Assembly (NCBI RefSeq): GCF_024586455.1
Contig: NC_065921.1
Location: forward strand, 64,047,528-64,111,527
Reading direction: 5' to 3'
Source: Bactrocera neohumeralis
Taxonomy: Eukaryota; Arthropoda; Insecta; Diptera; Tephritidae
DNA length: 64,000 nucleotides
The notes under the pieces were generated by a model, which saw only the letters and a program-made list of their open reading frames with translations, was not told the DNA's origin and did not search any database. Position numbers and translations under genes: made by a program. Below are positions 1 through 11,399 of the stretch, in pieces (the first letter of the stretch is position 1; each line of letters starts with the position of its first letter).

Positions 1-2440
1 ACAAGCAAGTAAGAGTGTGTCTTCTTAAGCAAAAGCACATATATATGAATGTGTTTATTAGGGTGGGTAAAAATAACAATTTGCTTAGTACTCAGAGAAA
101 TACATAAATTCTTAGACACATCTAAAAATGTCTCTTCATGTGGGAGACTTTTCTAGTAACGGTAAGCTCCACCGCCTTACATTTATACTTTTTGCTTATT
201 ATCAGATAAGAAAGTTCAAATCTTGCTTTAAAAAAATATGTCAGATCTTCGATTTTTCCAAAAATTGTATGCTCTATAAAAAGAAAAACGTACGATTTCA
301 CCGTAAACTTAACCGTTTAAGAAATGTTAACGATTAATGTTTTAAGGTAAACTCCTCATGCCTGGAGAGACTTTCTTAGAGGCGTCTAAGCACCTAGTTT
401 TCAAAATGCCGAGCGAAAAAATATATTCATTTTTTGACTCAACCTAATATCTATTTATGTATATTTACGTTTGTCTACTTTATAAAATATTTGGCAGACA
501 TTGCGTGATGTCGCGAAGTTTCGAGACGCCAACATGTCAACCCATTCCTCGTCTGCTGCTCCACACAACACACAACACTGTCAATTGTGCTTTCTGCTTT
601 TTAAACCGGTGCAGTTATATTATGTTGGACTTGAAAGCGATACACGTTTTGATATAAAATAAAAAAATCACATCGCTATACTTGTCTCTTTGACAATTTA
701 TTTAAGAGACCTCCAAAAAGTAGTTTTGGCAGTGAAGTCAATGATTAAAATTATTCCTAAAAAATTTTCCTCAAATAATCCATCAACAATGATAGATATA
801 AAGTCTAAAAAGAATTCGTAAGTGCTTACATTCACAAAGTGAAAAACGATATAATAGAAGACAGATCTTTTAATCCTTAAACGATACGTTTATAGGTCAT
901 TTTGAGCTTTAAACAAACAAACTAAGGGATAAACTCATTTAGTAAAAAAAGTTTAAAATATTTTGCAAGTGATCAAGATGGAAAGTAATTGCTAGGCGTT
1001 TTAATTCGCTAAGCAAATGCTGAAATTATTAAGAGTAGAACTTTTAACGCTTTAAAGAGCGCGATTATAAAAGTTGGCGCATTCTGTAGCTGAGAAAGTT
1101 AAGAACGCTTGGCAAGACACTAAAAGATTTTGAAGATCGAAGCAAAAATTAAATAAAATTTTATTAATTTTTAATAGATAATATATAGTATATATCTAAT
1201 TAGAAGGACTTACCTTCTTCGAAGTTATAGTTGTCGCGGTTCTGAAATTAAACAAAATAGATATGAACATATTAGAAACTTGTGAATATCTTTTATTACT
1301 TCAAATAATTTCTTAATCATATTATGAGTTGGATGTAATCAATAAAAGACAGATAGGCGATATAATTATTAGAGACTTGCTAAAAGTTAGCTTTGGGTTC
1401 TGAAGAAGGCATACAAAATATGAGTTTGTAAAACTTCAAGAAATCTTTTTACCAGATAAAACATTTCGGTTTTTTAATAACTTCCAATTTATATCACTTT
1501 TAAGAAGGTTTGAGATAAAAGTCCACAAGTAAGTAGAAATTGTATGCATTTGGGTCCTTAGTTAATAAAAAACAATAGTGATATTTTTTAGGACCAAAAT
1601 TTCAACTCCATTTTGGTGCGGATAAAAAGTTACATAAAAATTAAAAAAATATTAAATTCTTTTATCATAAAATTTATAATTGGACAGTGACCCATGGAAT
1701 TGCAAACAACAACCGAATGCTTATGAAAGTGACTGTCAGGTATAATTCAGTTAGAGAAAAGAAAAATACCTACAAAAATACATTCAATGCAATACAAATG
1801 CATTTTTATCCTAGATTTTTTTCTTAAAGTCCCCGCATTTATCGTTTTACTTTAATTCGCCCACATAAACCTTGAACTAGTTTCCTAATTAAAGTGCCTG
1901 GCAGTCATCGCCACTCTTTGGCTATCAATGCGCTATTTTGTGTAAACAACATTATTTTTGGCCACAAAATTTATCGCTTTCTCTCGGTGACCCAATTTCA
2001 CATATTTAAATACTTTTTGTAGCATACTTTTGTGCTGATTAGTAAACTGATTATAATTAAAAGTAACGGTGAACGTGAATGTGAGACATAATGTTTGAAA
2101 ATTTCACGAATTTGGCATACTTGATCGTGCAAAGTATTTGTTTTTGGGGCTGCAATTGGTTTTTGGCACACAAGGACGTGAACCAGAATTTTGGCAATGG
2201 CAGCCGAAAGCGTTTAATTGGCGTTAGAGCTGTAGTGATTGCACAAAAAATATTTCCTTTTGCTATTTTGAGTCGAAATTTGTTTGAAAATAGGAAAATT
2301 ACAAAATCGCAAAATTGTTTTACCGTAAAGCCGATGCCGTTTTATTAAGTATAGCAAATAAGTAAAAAATCATAAAACTAATTTAAATTTTGGAAAATAA
2401 TTTAAATGTTAAAATTAAAAAATGTTAATTTATTTTTATA
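1..2440. other. AT-rich unannotated DNA
   Basis: No recognisable gene or transposon. The stretch is AT-rich with short A/T runs. An open frame at 2091-2348 (85 codons, ATG start) has an ordinary composition and no motif I recognise. It begins after 'gtgaatgtgagacata' and I treat it as chance. Nothing else stands out. Confidence 0.5.
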
Positions 2441-3560
2441 GGTTATTTTTTAAAGGGCAAATTCTCGCTCTGTCATATATAAATATCTCGGAGTTATCGT
2501 TGAAAAAAACTGATTTGGAAAAAGCATGTTAAGAGCAGGGCTTCCAAAGCCCTTCGAATTCAGAACTCCTGCAGAAGAACCATTGCGTCAAAGAGGGATT
2601 TTTGATCAGACATAGTCTCTTGATTCAGTGATGTGGTGGATTGCATTATCAAAAACGTGCCGCATTAATCACCTGGAACAGGTGCAACGTGCCTGATTAT
2701 GAATTATGAACATCAACAATGACTCTGGAAGTTATCCTCGATATTCGGCCAAAACATACTCACTTAAAGTAAGCCTTACAGGCTTGGAGTTGGACTCGAA
2801 GTCAGTGTGGGCATGACATCATACAATACCTTATTAATGAGCTCAGGATAAATTGGCACTGCGCCGGAGAAAAGGAGACTCGTGGGGAATTAGTAGTATT
2901 TAATTACCATATCTTTCCATAGGAGAGAAAAATAGACCAATTATTCTGTGATCGAGAGTTCCAAAGAAAAAATCTACTTATTATTCACCGATGAATCGAA
3001 GAAGAGGAAATAGGAACAGGAGCAGGCTTCTACTGTAATAATCCATACGCAGAAGATAGCTTTAAGAAATTGTTGGCATAACTGAAAAGTCCATAAAACT
3101 TCTAGTGGACAGCCAAGCGGCAATGAGGACAATCCGTATCGGCAATACTAAGTCTCCTTGCGTTAGATTATGCAAGCAGTCATTAACCAGACTCTCAGTA
3201 TATTGTCTGGGTGCTCAGTTATACATATAAGTACAGATATAAATTAGAAATGAGACGAATTGGCTCGCTGCAGAGCAGCTGGGAGCACAATTCCTCTAAG
3301 AATTTGATACAATAGCAACACCGGGCATACCGCAAAGTTACTCTGGTGTAGTGTTTATGAGGGACAGACCAAAAAGATTCTACTTATAGAAAACAGGGAA
3401 CTTAGTAATATTGTGGGGGTTATCACTTGGAACCTACCTTTAAGTTTCCATCTTCACAAAATTGGAAAAGTGGATTCGGAGGAATGCAGTACAAGAATTA
3501 CCAGGCTTCAGCCGAATGAAACCGGCAAAATTTAGAGCATTGGAAGCCGTTAAATATAGG
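2440..3560 (+). pseudogene. Relict non-LTR retrotransposon (RT end plus RNase H region)
   Basis: This is the decayed 3' half of a non-LTR (LINE-type) retrotransposon that would have encoded reverse transcriptase followed by RNase H. At 2477-2510 the plus strand reads YKYLGVIVEKN, the block after the RT palm that is typical of R1/Jockey-like elements. In the same frame at about 2630-2690 it reads VMWW and then INHLEQVQRA, the usual post-RT signature. Further down are SIKLLVDSQAAMRTI (the SDSQAA-type RNase H block, near 3090) and GIPQSYSGVVF (near 3330). Several stops and frame changes interrupt it, so it cannot be functional. A perfect hairpin lies at its 3' edge. The exact clade (R1, Loa, Kiri or similar) is not resolved. 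Confidence 0.7.
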
Positions 3561-3579
3561 CTTCCAATGCTCTAAATTT
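3528..3579. repeat. Perfect 21-bp inverted repeat with 10-nt loop
   Basis: The left arm at 3528-3548 and right arm at 3559-3579 are exact reverse complements over 21 bases, separated by gttaaatata. The left arm overlaps the 3' end of the relict retrotransposon. The perfect match contrasts with the decayed surroundings. Confidence 0.9.
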
Positions 3580-5570
3580 CTGTTTCTTATGGTTTTGTAT
3601 AATTGAAGTGTTTAATACATTTTAAAGACTCTAGCATATAGCTGCCTTAGAAACTGGACGATTGAAATCAAGTGCTTGCATGAAAAACTTTTTCTGCTCA
3701 GTTGGTTTTACTAGAGTTGGCAAGGGATATTGTCCGTAATGTTGTATTACAGCTTCGGTGAAACAGAAGTTACGGTTTTTCTTCTTTTTCTGTTATTTAA
3801 CTGTTTCCTTAAATTTATTTCACTTCTAATTACACATATATCCTTAAAATTCTGCTCCATCTACTGCTGTCTACTTTCGCTTGCTCACCTCACTTTGCTC
3901 TTAGATGTGAAATGCATATGTATGCGTCAGTGTGTGTGTGCACGTGCACTCGCTTCTCGACTGCTTTAATTGATATTAACGGCGGGTAAGATGGCATTAG
4001 CGTTTGTGGCGCCCAAAAGCGTTGCGCGCAATTATATTTAAAACGCACACACAAAGCTACACAGAAAGCAAACACTTGCATACATACACCAACACATACA
4101 CTCAAAGCAGGTATGGGAGAGCAAACATTTTTACCTTTGTGCGCTTTTTATTGCTCTACTACTTCCGCTTTTACTTTATTTGACTTTACTTTGCTTGATT
4201 GGAATTTATGTGCTCAGCGCACCAACAAACATTAAAGAAGAATTCTAAGCACATTGCTCTGTGTGTGTGTGAGTCCTACTTATGCAGCGAATATTCGTAA
4301 AAAAAAACTCGAAGAAGGGCAAGTGGCGTCACGTGCTGCCCAGCGGCGCTAATGTGTGGCAAATAAACACAGATTTCGTTATAATCACCTTACATTTTGT
4401 TGTTGTTGTTGTTTATTATGTTTTAACCCCTTTTTCTTACTTAATTTTTTTGAAGTTCTTTTCGTTTCCATATTTTTGGCAGTTTTCTTTGGGATTTTTT
4501 AACACTGTTTGCTATTTGCTATAAATTAATTTGTTTATGTGGCAGCTTAGAGGGTATACAGCATGCAGACTACTACAAATTAATACCAACAAATTTATAA
4601 GCTGATGCTGCTTTAAAATAGACTGCGTCGCATAAGCCAAGTATATATTTTTCGGTATTTATTATTATTTTTCTACCAACCCTATACCATTAACAACCCT
4701 GTTAGCTAAAGATGAAAGGTAAATGCTGATTTGTGGCAACTAAAAATTCGCAACCATTTTTACTAAAAAAATTAGTACTTAGACAACACCTGTTAACTCC
4801 AACAGTTGCCTTTAAAGGTTGACTATGGCCTTCCATGGTTGAAATATCACCGATAAACTATGTCGACCCTTATCATGTTTAACTAATTTCAGTTAATTTT
4901 AATAATAAGCATACAAACAATTACTTCTGGAGAATGTAGCGAATATGAACCATAATCGTCAGTTTTAATAATAATTTGGCCCAAGCGCCATCTAGCGGAA
5001 TTTTTGTTTTGTGCATTTGAGTTTCTCCTGCCTATGCATCGACATTTTATATCGAATCGAGCAGAAAATTCGATTTTTGTAGTAATCTTCTTTCAGCGAA
5101 TGTGATCATAAATATGATATCTTGGTGACGATGGTGCCGACTATAGCTCCATCTAGTGAAGCTGGTAGTCTCGGTGGTGGGAACTACATCACCCAATATG
5201 ATGTTTGTTAATAATTCTACCGGGATGACATCTGTCATAGTTTATTTCCTCTTCATTTAACAAAGTCGTTGTAAATATGAAGCTCTAATATCATATCATA
5301 TTTCCTTATGGTCCAATCCCGTCATTCTATCGGCAGATAAATATTTTTCTCTTTCTTCTTTAGACATTTTTAGATGCAACCACATTTAAAAAAGAACAAA
5401 ATTTAAATAAAGAGAGTAAAGAAGAGATCTCAGCAGAGTGTTAGAGAGATCAACTGAAGTTCTTTCATTATATCTCACAATAATACTATTATGTAAAAAT
5501 CACTGTGAAAACGATGGAGCTTATTTTTAGTGACTGACGAAATTTTGCATCAATTCAATTAACATTAGGT
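3580..5570. other. Unannotated stretch with short TG/CA tracts
   Basis: No gene recognised. There are short dinucleotide tracts near 3930-3950, 4045-4100 and 4261-4272, and a GTT run near 4398-4410. The motif gccatctagcgga near 4987 resembles the gcgccatcta motif seen near mariner ends elsewhere in the window (10,180; 14,620; 32,630; 33,880), but no element boundaries could be defined. Short open frames here look like chance. Confidence 0.5.
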
Positions 5571-5579
5571 ATTCCTCTA

Positions 5580-6560
5580 TACGTATATTAATCTTGTAAG
5601 GTAAATAGCTGGCTTTCTCGTGAGGCCTCGACGCCTGCCCGTTGTGATGTCCAGAAGTCCTACGTTTGGATTTAAAAGACCGTCGCATACTGAAAAAACG
5701 CCTAGAGCCTACCACAAATTTATTGAGGCCCTAAATATCATATTCGCCAAAGTATGGCAACCTTTATCTGACAAAAGCAAGACAGTAGAAGAAAAAGTGT
5801 CATCGGCTTTACAATTTCCAACGATTCCGTGGGGACCAGGCACCCAGGCAATATTAAATTGTGAGTAGCTTGATGTTACTGCTACTGAGGTCATAAATTA
5901 GTTACCTAGTTTTGTTCTACCTGCGTGCGATTCCGTTACACTCTCATATCTTTCGAAAGTATTTATGTGCGCGGAGAGGACTTCTCTAGAAGTATGATTC
6001 GCTGCGCAATGATACAAGTTATCAAGTTGTAGTCGAACTGAAAGAGGATTTCGGAATGTTTTCCTCTGGGATCCTTAGTAAGTCCAGTTTCCTTCGCAAC
6101 TATGCTTTCACCGGCTATGTATATGTGGAGCATTATGTGCTATCATCGGTCTTGTACGTAGTGCAAAGAAAACCAATCATGTTGAACATGTTCAAGTTCA
6201 AGTTGTTTAGTGAAAGCAGTTTTACTGAGCACCCTCCACCAGACAAATACATAATAAAACAGTATTGTCTTAACTATGGCTCCGTTAATCTAAAGCACAA
6301 GTTTTGGTGAGAGACCTCACCACTGCCTATTAGCGCCTTTACAACAATATGAGGCAACCAATGCCTTCATCAACCTCCACTCAAGATTGGGCTTAAATGA
6401 TAGCTTACTATCAAAGATGAGGCATTCGAGACCTGCCCAATGAGGAAAGGGAAGCATGCGGGATTTTATATCCCCTGGTAAATAAAACCAGTTCAGTTTT
6501 ATTTGGATTGTAAACTAAGACGCTTCTTTCCACCTAGCAGGCTACCACATTGAGGCATTC
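5580..6560 (-). pseudogene. Relict RNase-H-bearing non-LTR retrotransposon
   Basis: Read on the minus strand from 6560 down to 5580, this is one decayed copy of a non-LTR retrotransposon. Near 6500-6440 it shows NKTELVLFT-like text followed by KIPHASL, the segment behind the RT palm. Near 6260-6200 it gives TILFYYVFVWW, matching the usual 'RPILTYGxxVWW' block. At 5858-5790 it gives IAWVPGPHGIVGNCKADD, the RNase H C-terminal motif (WVPGHxGIxGNExAD in the family). The frame changes repeatedly and stops are common, so it is inactive. It lies just left of an independent mariner-type insertion. Confidence 0.65.
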
Positions 6561-6693
6561 TTGTGCCTTGTAAGCGGTACTCAGGAATTTTATTTTAACA
6601 GAACATTATAATCGCCTTAGGCTATATAACTAGAATATCGTTATCTAACATATATATTCATATTACATAAAGTACTGCTATGAGCAAAATATA

Positions 6694-7626
6694 GTAAGAC
6701 TTTGTTCATAATTAAAATAAAATTCTTAATTTGTTCTTCAAAATCTCTATCACCCCTCTCAAGTTGATATCCCTTGGCTTCAATACACTTGGCTAACGTC
6801 TTTTTCAATCTTCGAAACAGTTACTAAAGTCAATTTCCGGAGTAGCGATTCAGGTTTATTGTCTTCAATTGACTCAATTCGCTTTTCACAGAGCGGTCGT
6901 TTGAGTTTGCTGAGTAGCCAAAAGTCACACGGGGCTAAGTCAGACGAATACAGTGGTTGAGACGCGATATTGGTTAAAAATTTAGCGATCAATGCAGAAT
7001 ACGACGATGATCGTGACGCAAAAAGCACGAGTTTTTGGCCTATAATTCCGACCTTTCTTTACGAATAGCTTCACGGAAATGGCGCATTGCACTGAAATGG
7101 TACCACTTGTTGCCAGTTTGTTCAAAGTGCACCACACCTAGATAATCAAAGAAAAGTGTCAACATAACCCTGATTTTTGAACAGCGCTGACGTTGTTTTT
7201 ACGGCTTCGGCTCACCTTTGCCACGATATTCGGCCGATTGATCGTATATTTCCGGGTCGAAATCACAGATCCAAAATTCCAGTAATAATATGTTTTATAG
7301 CATCCTGGTAGTTGCAAAACATTGTATCACAGATGCTGGTTTTCGAAAACCAATTGTACTTTCACTTTTCTTTGGTCCAAATGATCTTTCAAAATGGTTT
7401 CGACTGGTCCTTGCGATATTCCAACAATGCTAGTAAGATATCTAACTGTTAATCGTCGATTCTCAAGCACAAATTACTTTATTTTCTTGACGTGTTGATC
7501 ATCAGTTGATGTTGATGGCTTTTTTGATCTGACATTTGAAACAGACGTCACAGACACTCATACCAATCTAAATAAAATATTTCGACAAGTGGAGTTTTGA
7601 GTGAAATTTAAATTAAAAAGTCTTAC
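6694..7626 (-). mobile_element. Mariner-like element, decayed, with TIRs and TA flanks
   Basis: A Tc1/mariner DNA transposon of 933 bp. The left end gtaagactttgttcataatt and the right end, read as reverse complement gtaagactttttaattt, form terminal inverted repeats, and TA lies outside each end (6692-6693 and 7627-7628). The transposase runs on the minus strand. Near 7500-7400 it resembles the helix-turn-helix region ENRRLTVRYLTSIVGIS. Near 7150 it reads LFFDYLGVVHFEQTGNK. At 6780-7028 an open frame gives LYSSDLAPCDFWLLSKLKRP, the block carrying the third catalytic aspartate. Frameshifts, stops and an N-terminal deletion make it non-autonomous. A second copy of the same family lies at 47.0-47.7 kb. 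Confidence 0.8.
6780..7028 (-). pseudogene. C-terminal fragment of DD34D mariner transposase
   Basis: An open stretch of about 82 codons inside the 6694-7626 element. It contains SSDLAPCDFWLLSKLKRPL, equivalent to the 'YSPDLAPCDFWLFPKLKRPL' region of DD34D mariner transposases. The second aspartate of this block is the usual third catalytic residue and is kept here. The preceding block with the second catalytic aspartate ('HDNAPSH' in the family) is not intact. No start codon or N-terminal domain is joined to it, so it is a remnant. Confidence 0.75.
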
Positions 7627-7629
7627 TAT

Positions 7630-9140
7630 TTTCTGTCCACATTCTTCCAAATGTCGAGCGATGGGCCATTGTGACGCGACATCATATTTGGCAAGTTAAG
7701 ACGCATTTGTGGAGCAAACACCAGAAAATATTATTGTTTAGAGACATATTTTGTAGCTTAATTGTTAATAAATCTGTTATTTATAATCATTATAAGCAAT
7801 GTCTGAGCTTCTAAGATTTAAGATTTTTTAGAAAATACAATTTTTTTATATCTTTTTTAATTTCTTTTAAAGAAAAAATAATTTCGGTGCATAAAAAATG
7901 CTATTATAATTGCATTATGCCACTCTGAAATCAAAATCGCGCAATCAAATCTCTGCGTCACTACAGTCACGTCAAAAGTTTTAATTGTGCCGCGAGACTG
8001 AAATTAACCCGGCAAACGGCAGCAGCGATAGCTAGAAACGAAAGACAAATACATTGAAAAAAATAAAACTGAAATCAAAACTTTCGACAGTTCGCAGTTG
8101 CCTATGAAATGATAAAGGGTCGGGGAGGGAAGGCGGCGAAGGGCGAATATTTTGAGCAGTGGCGCCACAACTATTTATTGAATTAAATTCTTACCATACA
8201 GCAGTACACACACAGTCACAGGCACGCAGAAAATCACACGTACACCCACATGTCTCCTAGTCGCAGAGGCTGCCAAACATGCAGCCTTGCATGCGTGTGT
8301 GAGCCAGTGACGGCATATTTGCATATGCACAGCCATTTTATGAATATTTATATATGAATGTACATATATGTACATATGTGTAAGACTGTATGTGGGTGTG
8401 CGTGCGCGTGCGAATGCATTAAATTACAACTTAAAGCAATCTTGCGCCCAACAACCGAGCCAAACGCGTTCTACACTCTCTCCACAACCATTTGGCCTCT
8501 CTATTCCAACCAATCCTTTCACTCCTCTGCTATCTCTATCCCGCTCTTTTGCTCCTTTTGTCATGCAATCATGCGGCAAGCAACAACAAATGGCATGGCA
8601 TTTGCCATCACACACCGAAACATGCGAGCGTTTAGCATTTCCGAATTGCTTCATGCGCGAGCGCCACCTTGCGGCAGCGCGTAAATGTGGCGTTGGCAAA
8701 TTGGTATTAGAGTAGTAATTTCTACGGCTGTCGCTCGCATGTTTGTTGTAGTACGCATTATGTTCACATGTACATACGTACATGCACAGTAATTATTGTT
8801 GTTGCATTTGTTGTAGTCGAAGTGCCGTGGCACGCCAATTTGTAAGCCATCAACTACGTCGCGCTCGTTATCCATACAATGGGCTCGCGTCTCACTATGG
8901 ATTTCCTCTCTAAGCGAGCAAGCATATGCAGAAATAGTTTGCGTCTATGCAGGAGGTGAGCTGAAGACAGAGAGGCGCAGATTATGCGAAATCGCAAATA
9001 TTGTCCTCGAGTACCCTGTGCGAATTCAGAGACTTCTAGGCAATGGTATATTATTTGGGCGACATTAAGCACAACCATTCGTCAAAATCGGGATAGATCT
9101 CTCGAAGCCTTTCCTTTACCAGATGAGGTTTAAGACAACG
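7630..9140. other. Unannotated stretch, partly GC-richer
   Basis: No gene supported. At 8200-8420 there are many CA/TG and TACATATGTA-type motifs. From 8440 to 8880 the sequence is less AT-rich, which creates several overlapping open frames on both strands. These have low-complexity composition and no domain signature. I see nothing else of note. Confidence 0.5.
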
Positions 9141-9149
9141 TGATCTTAG

Positions 9150-9765
9150 TCAATATACTAATTCTAGAAAAAGTGATACTTGCAAATAATCTGAACGGCA
9201 GTGACACATTTTTGCAACCTTTCCCAGACTTGAAAATGAGCCGAGAGAGCTTGGTTTTGCGGTGAACGAGGGTAAGGCAAAGTACTTGGAGGCTACGCAC
9301 AAAGATTTCTCATGCTTTTGAAACAATACCTTTGCTAGCAACAATAAATTTGAAAAAGTTAATGACTTTGTCGAAACGAGCAAAAACTCCACCAACAATC
9401 TAAGCCTGTAGATAAGGGCAGAACAACTCTTGGCAACAGGTGCTACATACTTTGGGATCGGTAGGCAATTCAGAAGCAGATTTTGCTATCGACGAATCAT
9501 TCCCGTCCTATCATATGGTGCAAAAACATGGACGATGTCGAACAGGGATAAGAAATCAATTAGAGAATTCGTGAGGAATATACTCTGCACGCCCGCATGA
9601 ACAATGAATAGCGAAGTAGGTAGAGCCACGAACTTTATGTGCTCTACGGCGGGGTGGATATAGTTAAGCGTCTGAAAATCCAACGATTGCGATGATTGGG
9701 CCATGTCGCTCACATGGATGATGACGCCCAAGCCAAAAATTTTCTCCTAGTCGATACTCATGTGG
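9150..9765 (+). pseudogene. Old RTE-like retrotransposon relict
   Basis: Badly decayed 3' part of an RTE-type non-LTR retrotransposon. Near 9255-9290 the plus strand reads GFAVNEGKAKYLEA, the counterpart of GLAVNESKTKYL in the better copy at 52.7 kb. Near 9500-9530 it reads IIPVLSYGAKTWTM, equivalent to the 'LPVxLYGAEAWTM' block. Near 9690 comes CDDWAMSLTWM in place of 'RWLGHVxRM'. Stops and frame changes abound. It is clearly more diverged than the other RTE copies here. Confidence 0.6.
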
Positions 9766-10140
9766 GGACAACGAATTCTAGGTCGGCCATACATCCATCC
9801 ACTTGCATAGCGGTCTAACCTGTCTGCACTTGGGATGTAAAACTGGCGTGATATCGTAAAGGATAGAGACAATTGGCGAAGCCAAAGATGAATAAAAAGC
9901 TCAGTATTACGGTAATGGTTTTCTTAGATCTTAAGTGTAGATCTTTCCCTCAGAAACGAAGTGTGGCATTATCGGCAGATCCCAGAAAGAGCCAATTGAG
10001 ATGTAATGTTCCTACGGCGTAGTTCGCAAAAAAAAGTATATTAAATGCAGCGAGCTGCTGAACGGTGAATATTTGTTTTATAGCACAATGAGTTCAGACC
10101 AGCCGCTCGCGTGTAGATAGGTCCACCGCTTTACAGAACA

Positions 10141-11397
10141 TACAAAGTGCTTTCCAAAGTAAACAGGACTTTTTGAATCTAGCGCCCCCTGGAGGCGCCG
10201 TCTATATGTCGACTAGTGCGTTGGAATCTGCTATGTTTATTTATTGTCCGGTGAGAATTTCATGACATTTCATTGATTGGAAGTGAAGTTATTGCGTTTT
10301 AAGTGTCGGTATGTTTGTGTTATCGGTGCCAAAATGAGCTTCGAACAAAGAGCCAACATTAGATTTTATTTCAAAATTGGTAAAACTTTTACCGAAACAT
10401 TTCAATTGATGAAACAAGTGTATGGCGATGATTGCCTATCCCGTAGCAGAGTGCACGAGTGGTTTCAACGTTTTCAAAGTGGCCGTGAGGACATAAATGA
10501 CGATCACCATGTGGGCCAATCAAAATCCGTGATCACCGCATATTCCATCGAAACTGTGCGTGAATTCATCAAAAATTAGCCGAAATTATAATTGAAATTC
10601 ATGGAAATGGAATTGGACATCTCCTAAACATCGATTTATCGCATTTTGACCGAACATTTGCGCTTACGAAAGGTGTGTGCTCGGTTTGTTCCGCACAAAT
10701 TGACAGACGACCAAAAATCGCTCAGAATCCAACATTCGAAGGACATCATTAAAGAGGTCAAAAAGCACAAAAACTTCTTTTACAATATTGTGGAGTTTTC
10801 AACGCCAAAGTGCGGAATAGAAGGCACTCGCGCATGGAGGAGTCAAAAGTGAAGACAATGCTGATTTGTTTTTATGATTCCAAGGATATTGTCCACAAAG
10901 AATTTATTCCACCCGGCCAAAACGTTAATGAGGTATTCTACCTTGGAGTTTTGAAGCGTTTGGTGCGCCGTATTCGACGTGTTCGGCCCGAATATCGCGA
11001 AGATGAATGCTGGCTTTTGTTGCACGATAATGCGCCGTCTCATCGATCGACGCTTGTGACCGATTATTTGACCAAAAATTACATTTTAACCATTAACCAC
11101 TCCCCGTATTCACCTGATATAGCACCGTGCGACTTCTTCCTTTTCGGAAAAATGCATTTGCTCATGAAAGGAAAGCGTTATGGAGACGTAGAGGCCATTC
11201 AAAAGCCTTCCACCGGCATACTGGCGGCCATACCGGCCAACGAGCTAAAACACTCGTTCGACATGCTTTTGGACAATGCAAAAAGCTGTATTGAAGCAGA
11301 AGGAGACTATTTTGAATAAAATAAATTAATTTTGCCAAAAAAACCATTTGTTCTGGTTTTTTTTTTAAGTTCTGTTTGCTTTAGAAAGCACCTTGTA
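10141..11397 (+). mobile_element. Mariner element (DD34D type), near full length, inactive
   Basis: A mariner transposon bounded by terminal inverted repeats that start tacaaagtgctttccaaag on the left and, read as reverse complement, tacaaggtgctttctaaag on the right. TA is the expected target duplication at each end. The interior carries a transposase reading frame starting MSFEQRANIRFYF at 10,334. A related, internally deleted copy lies on the opposite strand at 33.3-33.9 kb. Both arms are recognisable, so this is a fairly recent insertion, but the coding region is broken. Confidence 0.88.
10334..11319 (+). pseudogene. Broken DD34D mariner transposase
   Basis: This would be the transposase that cuts and pastes the 10.1-11.4 kb element. 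The start at 10,334 gives MSFEQRANIRFYFKIGKTF and then VHEWFQRFQSGRED, the N-terminal helix-turn-helix and linker. A stop follows at about 10,579. A second piece at 10,646-10,852 covers LRKVCARFVPHKLTDDQK, but the segment that should carry the first catalytic aspartate (TGDE-type motif) is deleted after YNIVEF. A third piece from 10,840 covers KTMLICFYDSKDIVHKEF, then LLLHDNAPSHRSTL (second catalytic Asp), SPDIAPCDFFLFGKM (third catalytic Asp), and ends CIEAEGDYFE at 11,319. With the first Asp missing and two frame breaks it cannot be active. Confidence 0.88.
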
Positions 11398-11399
11398 TG

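Noticed and set aside
8358..8875. Overlapping 108-119-codon frames on both strands
   Set aside because: Several frames are open at once because the segment is GC-richer with few stop trinucleotides; low-complexity composition and no motifs.
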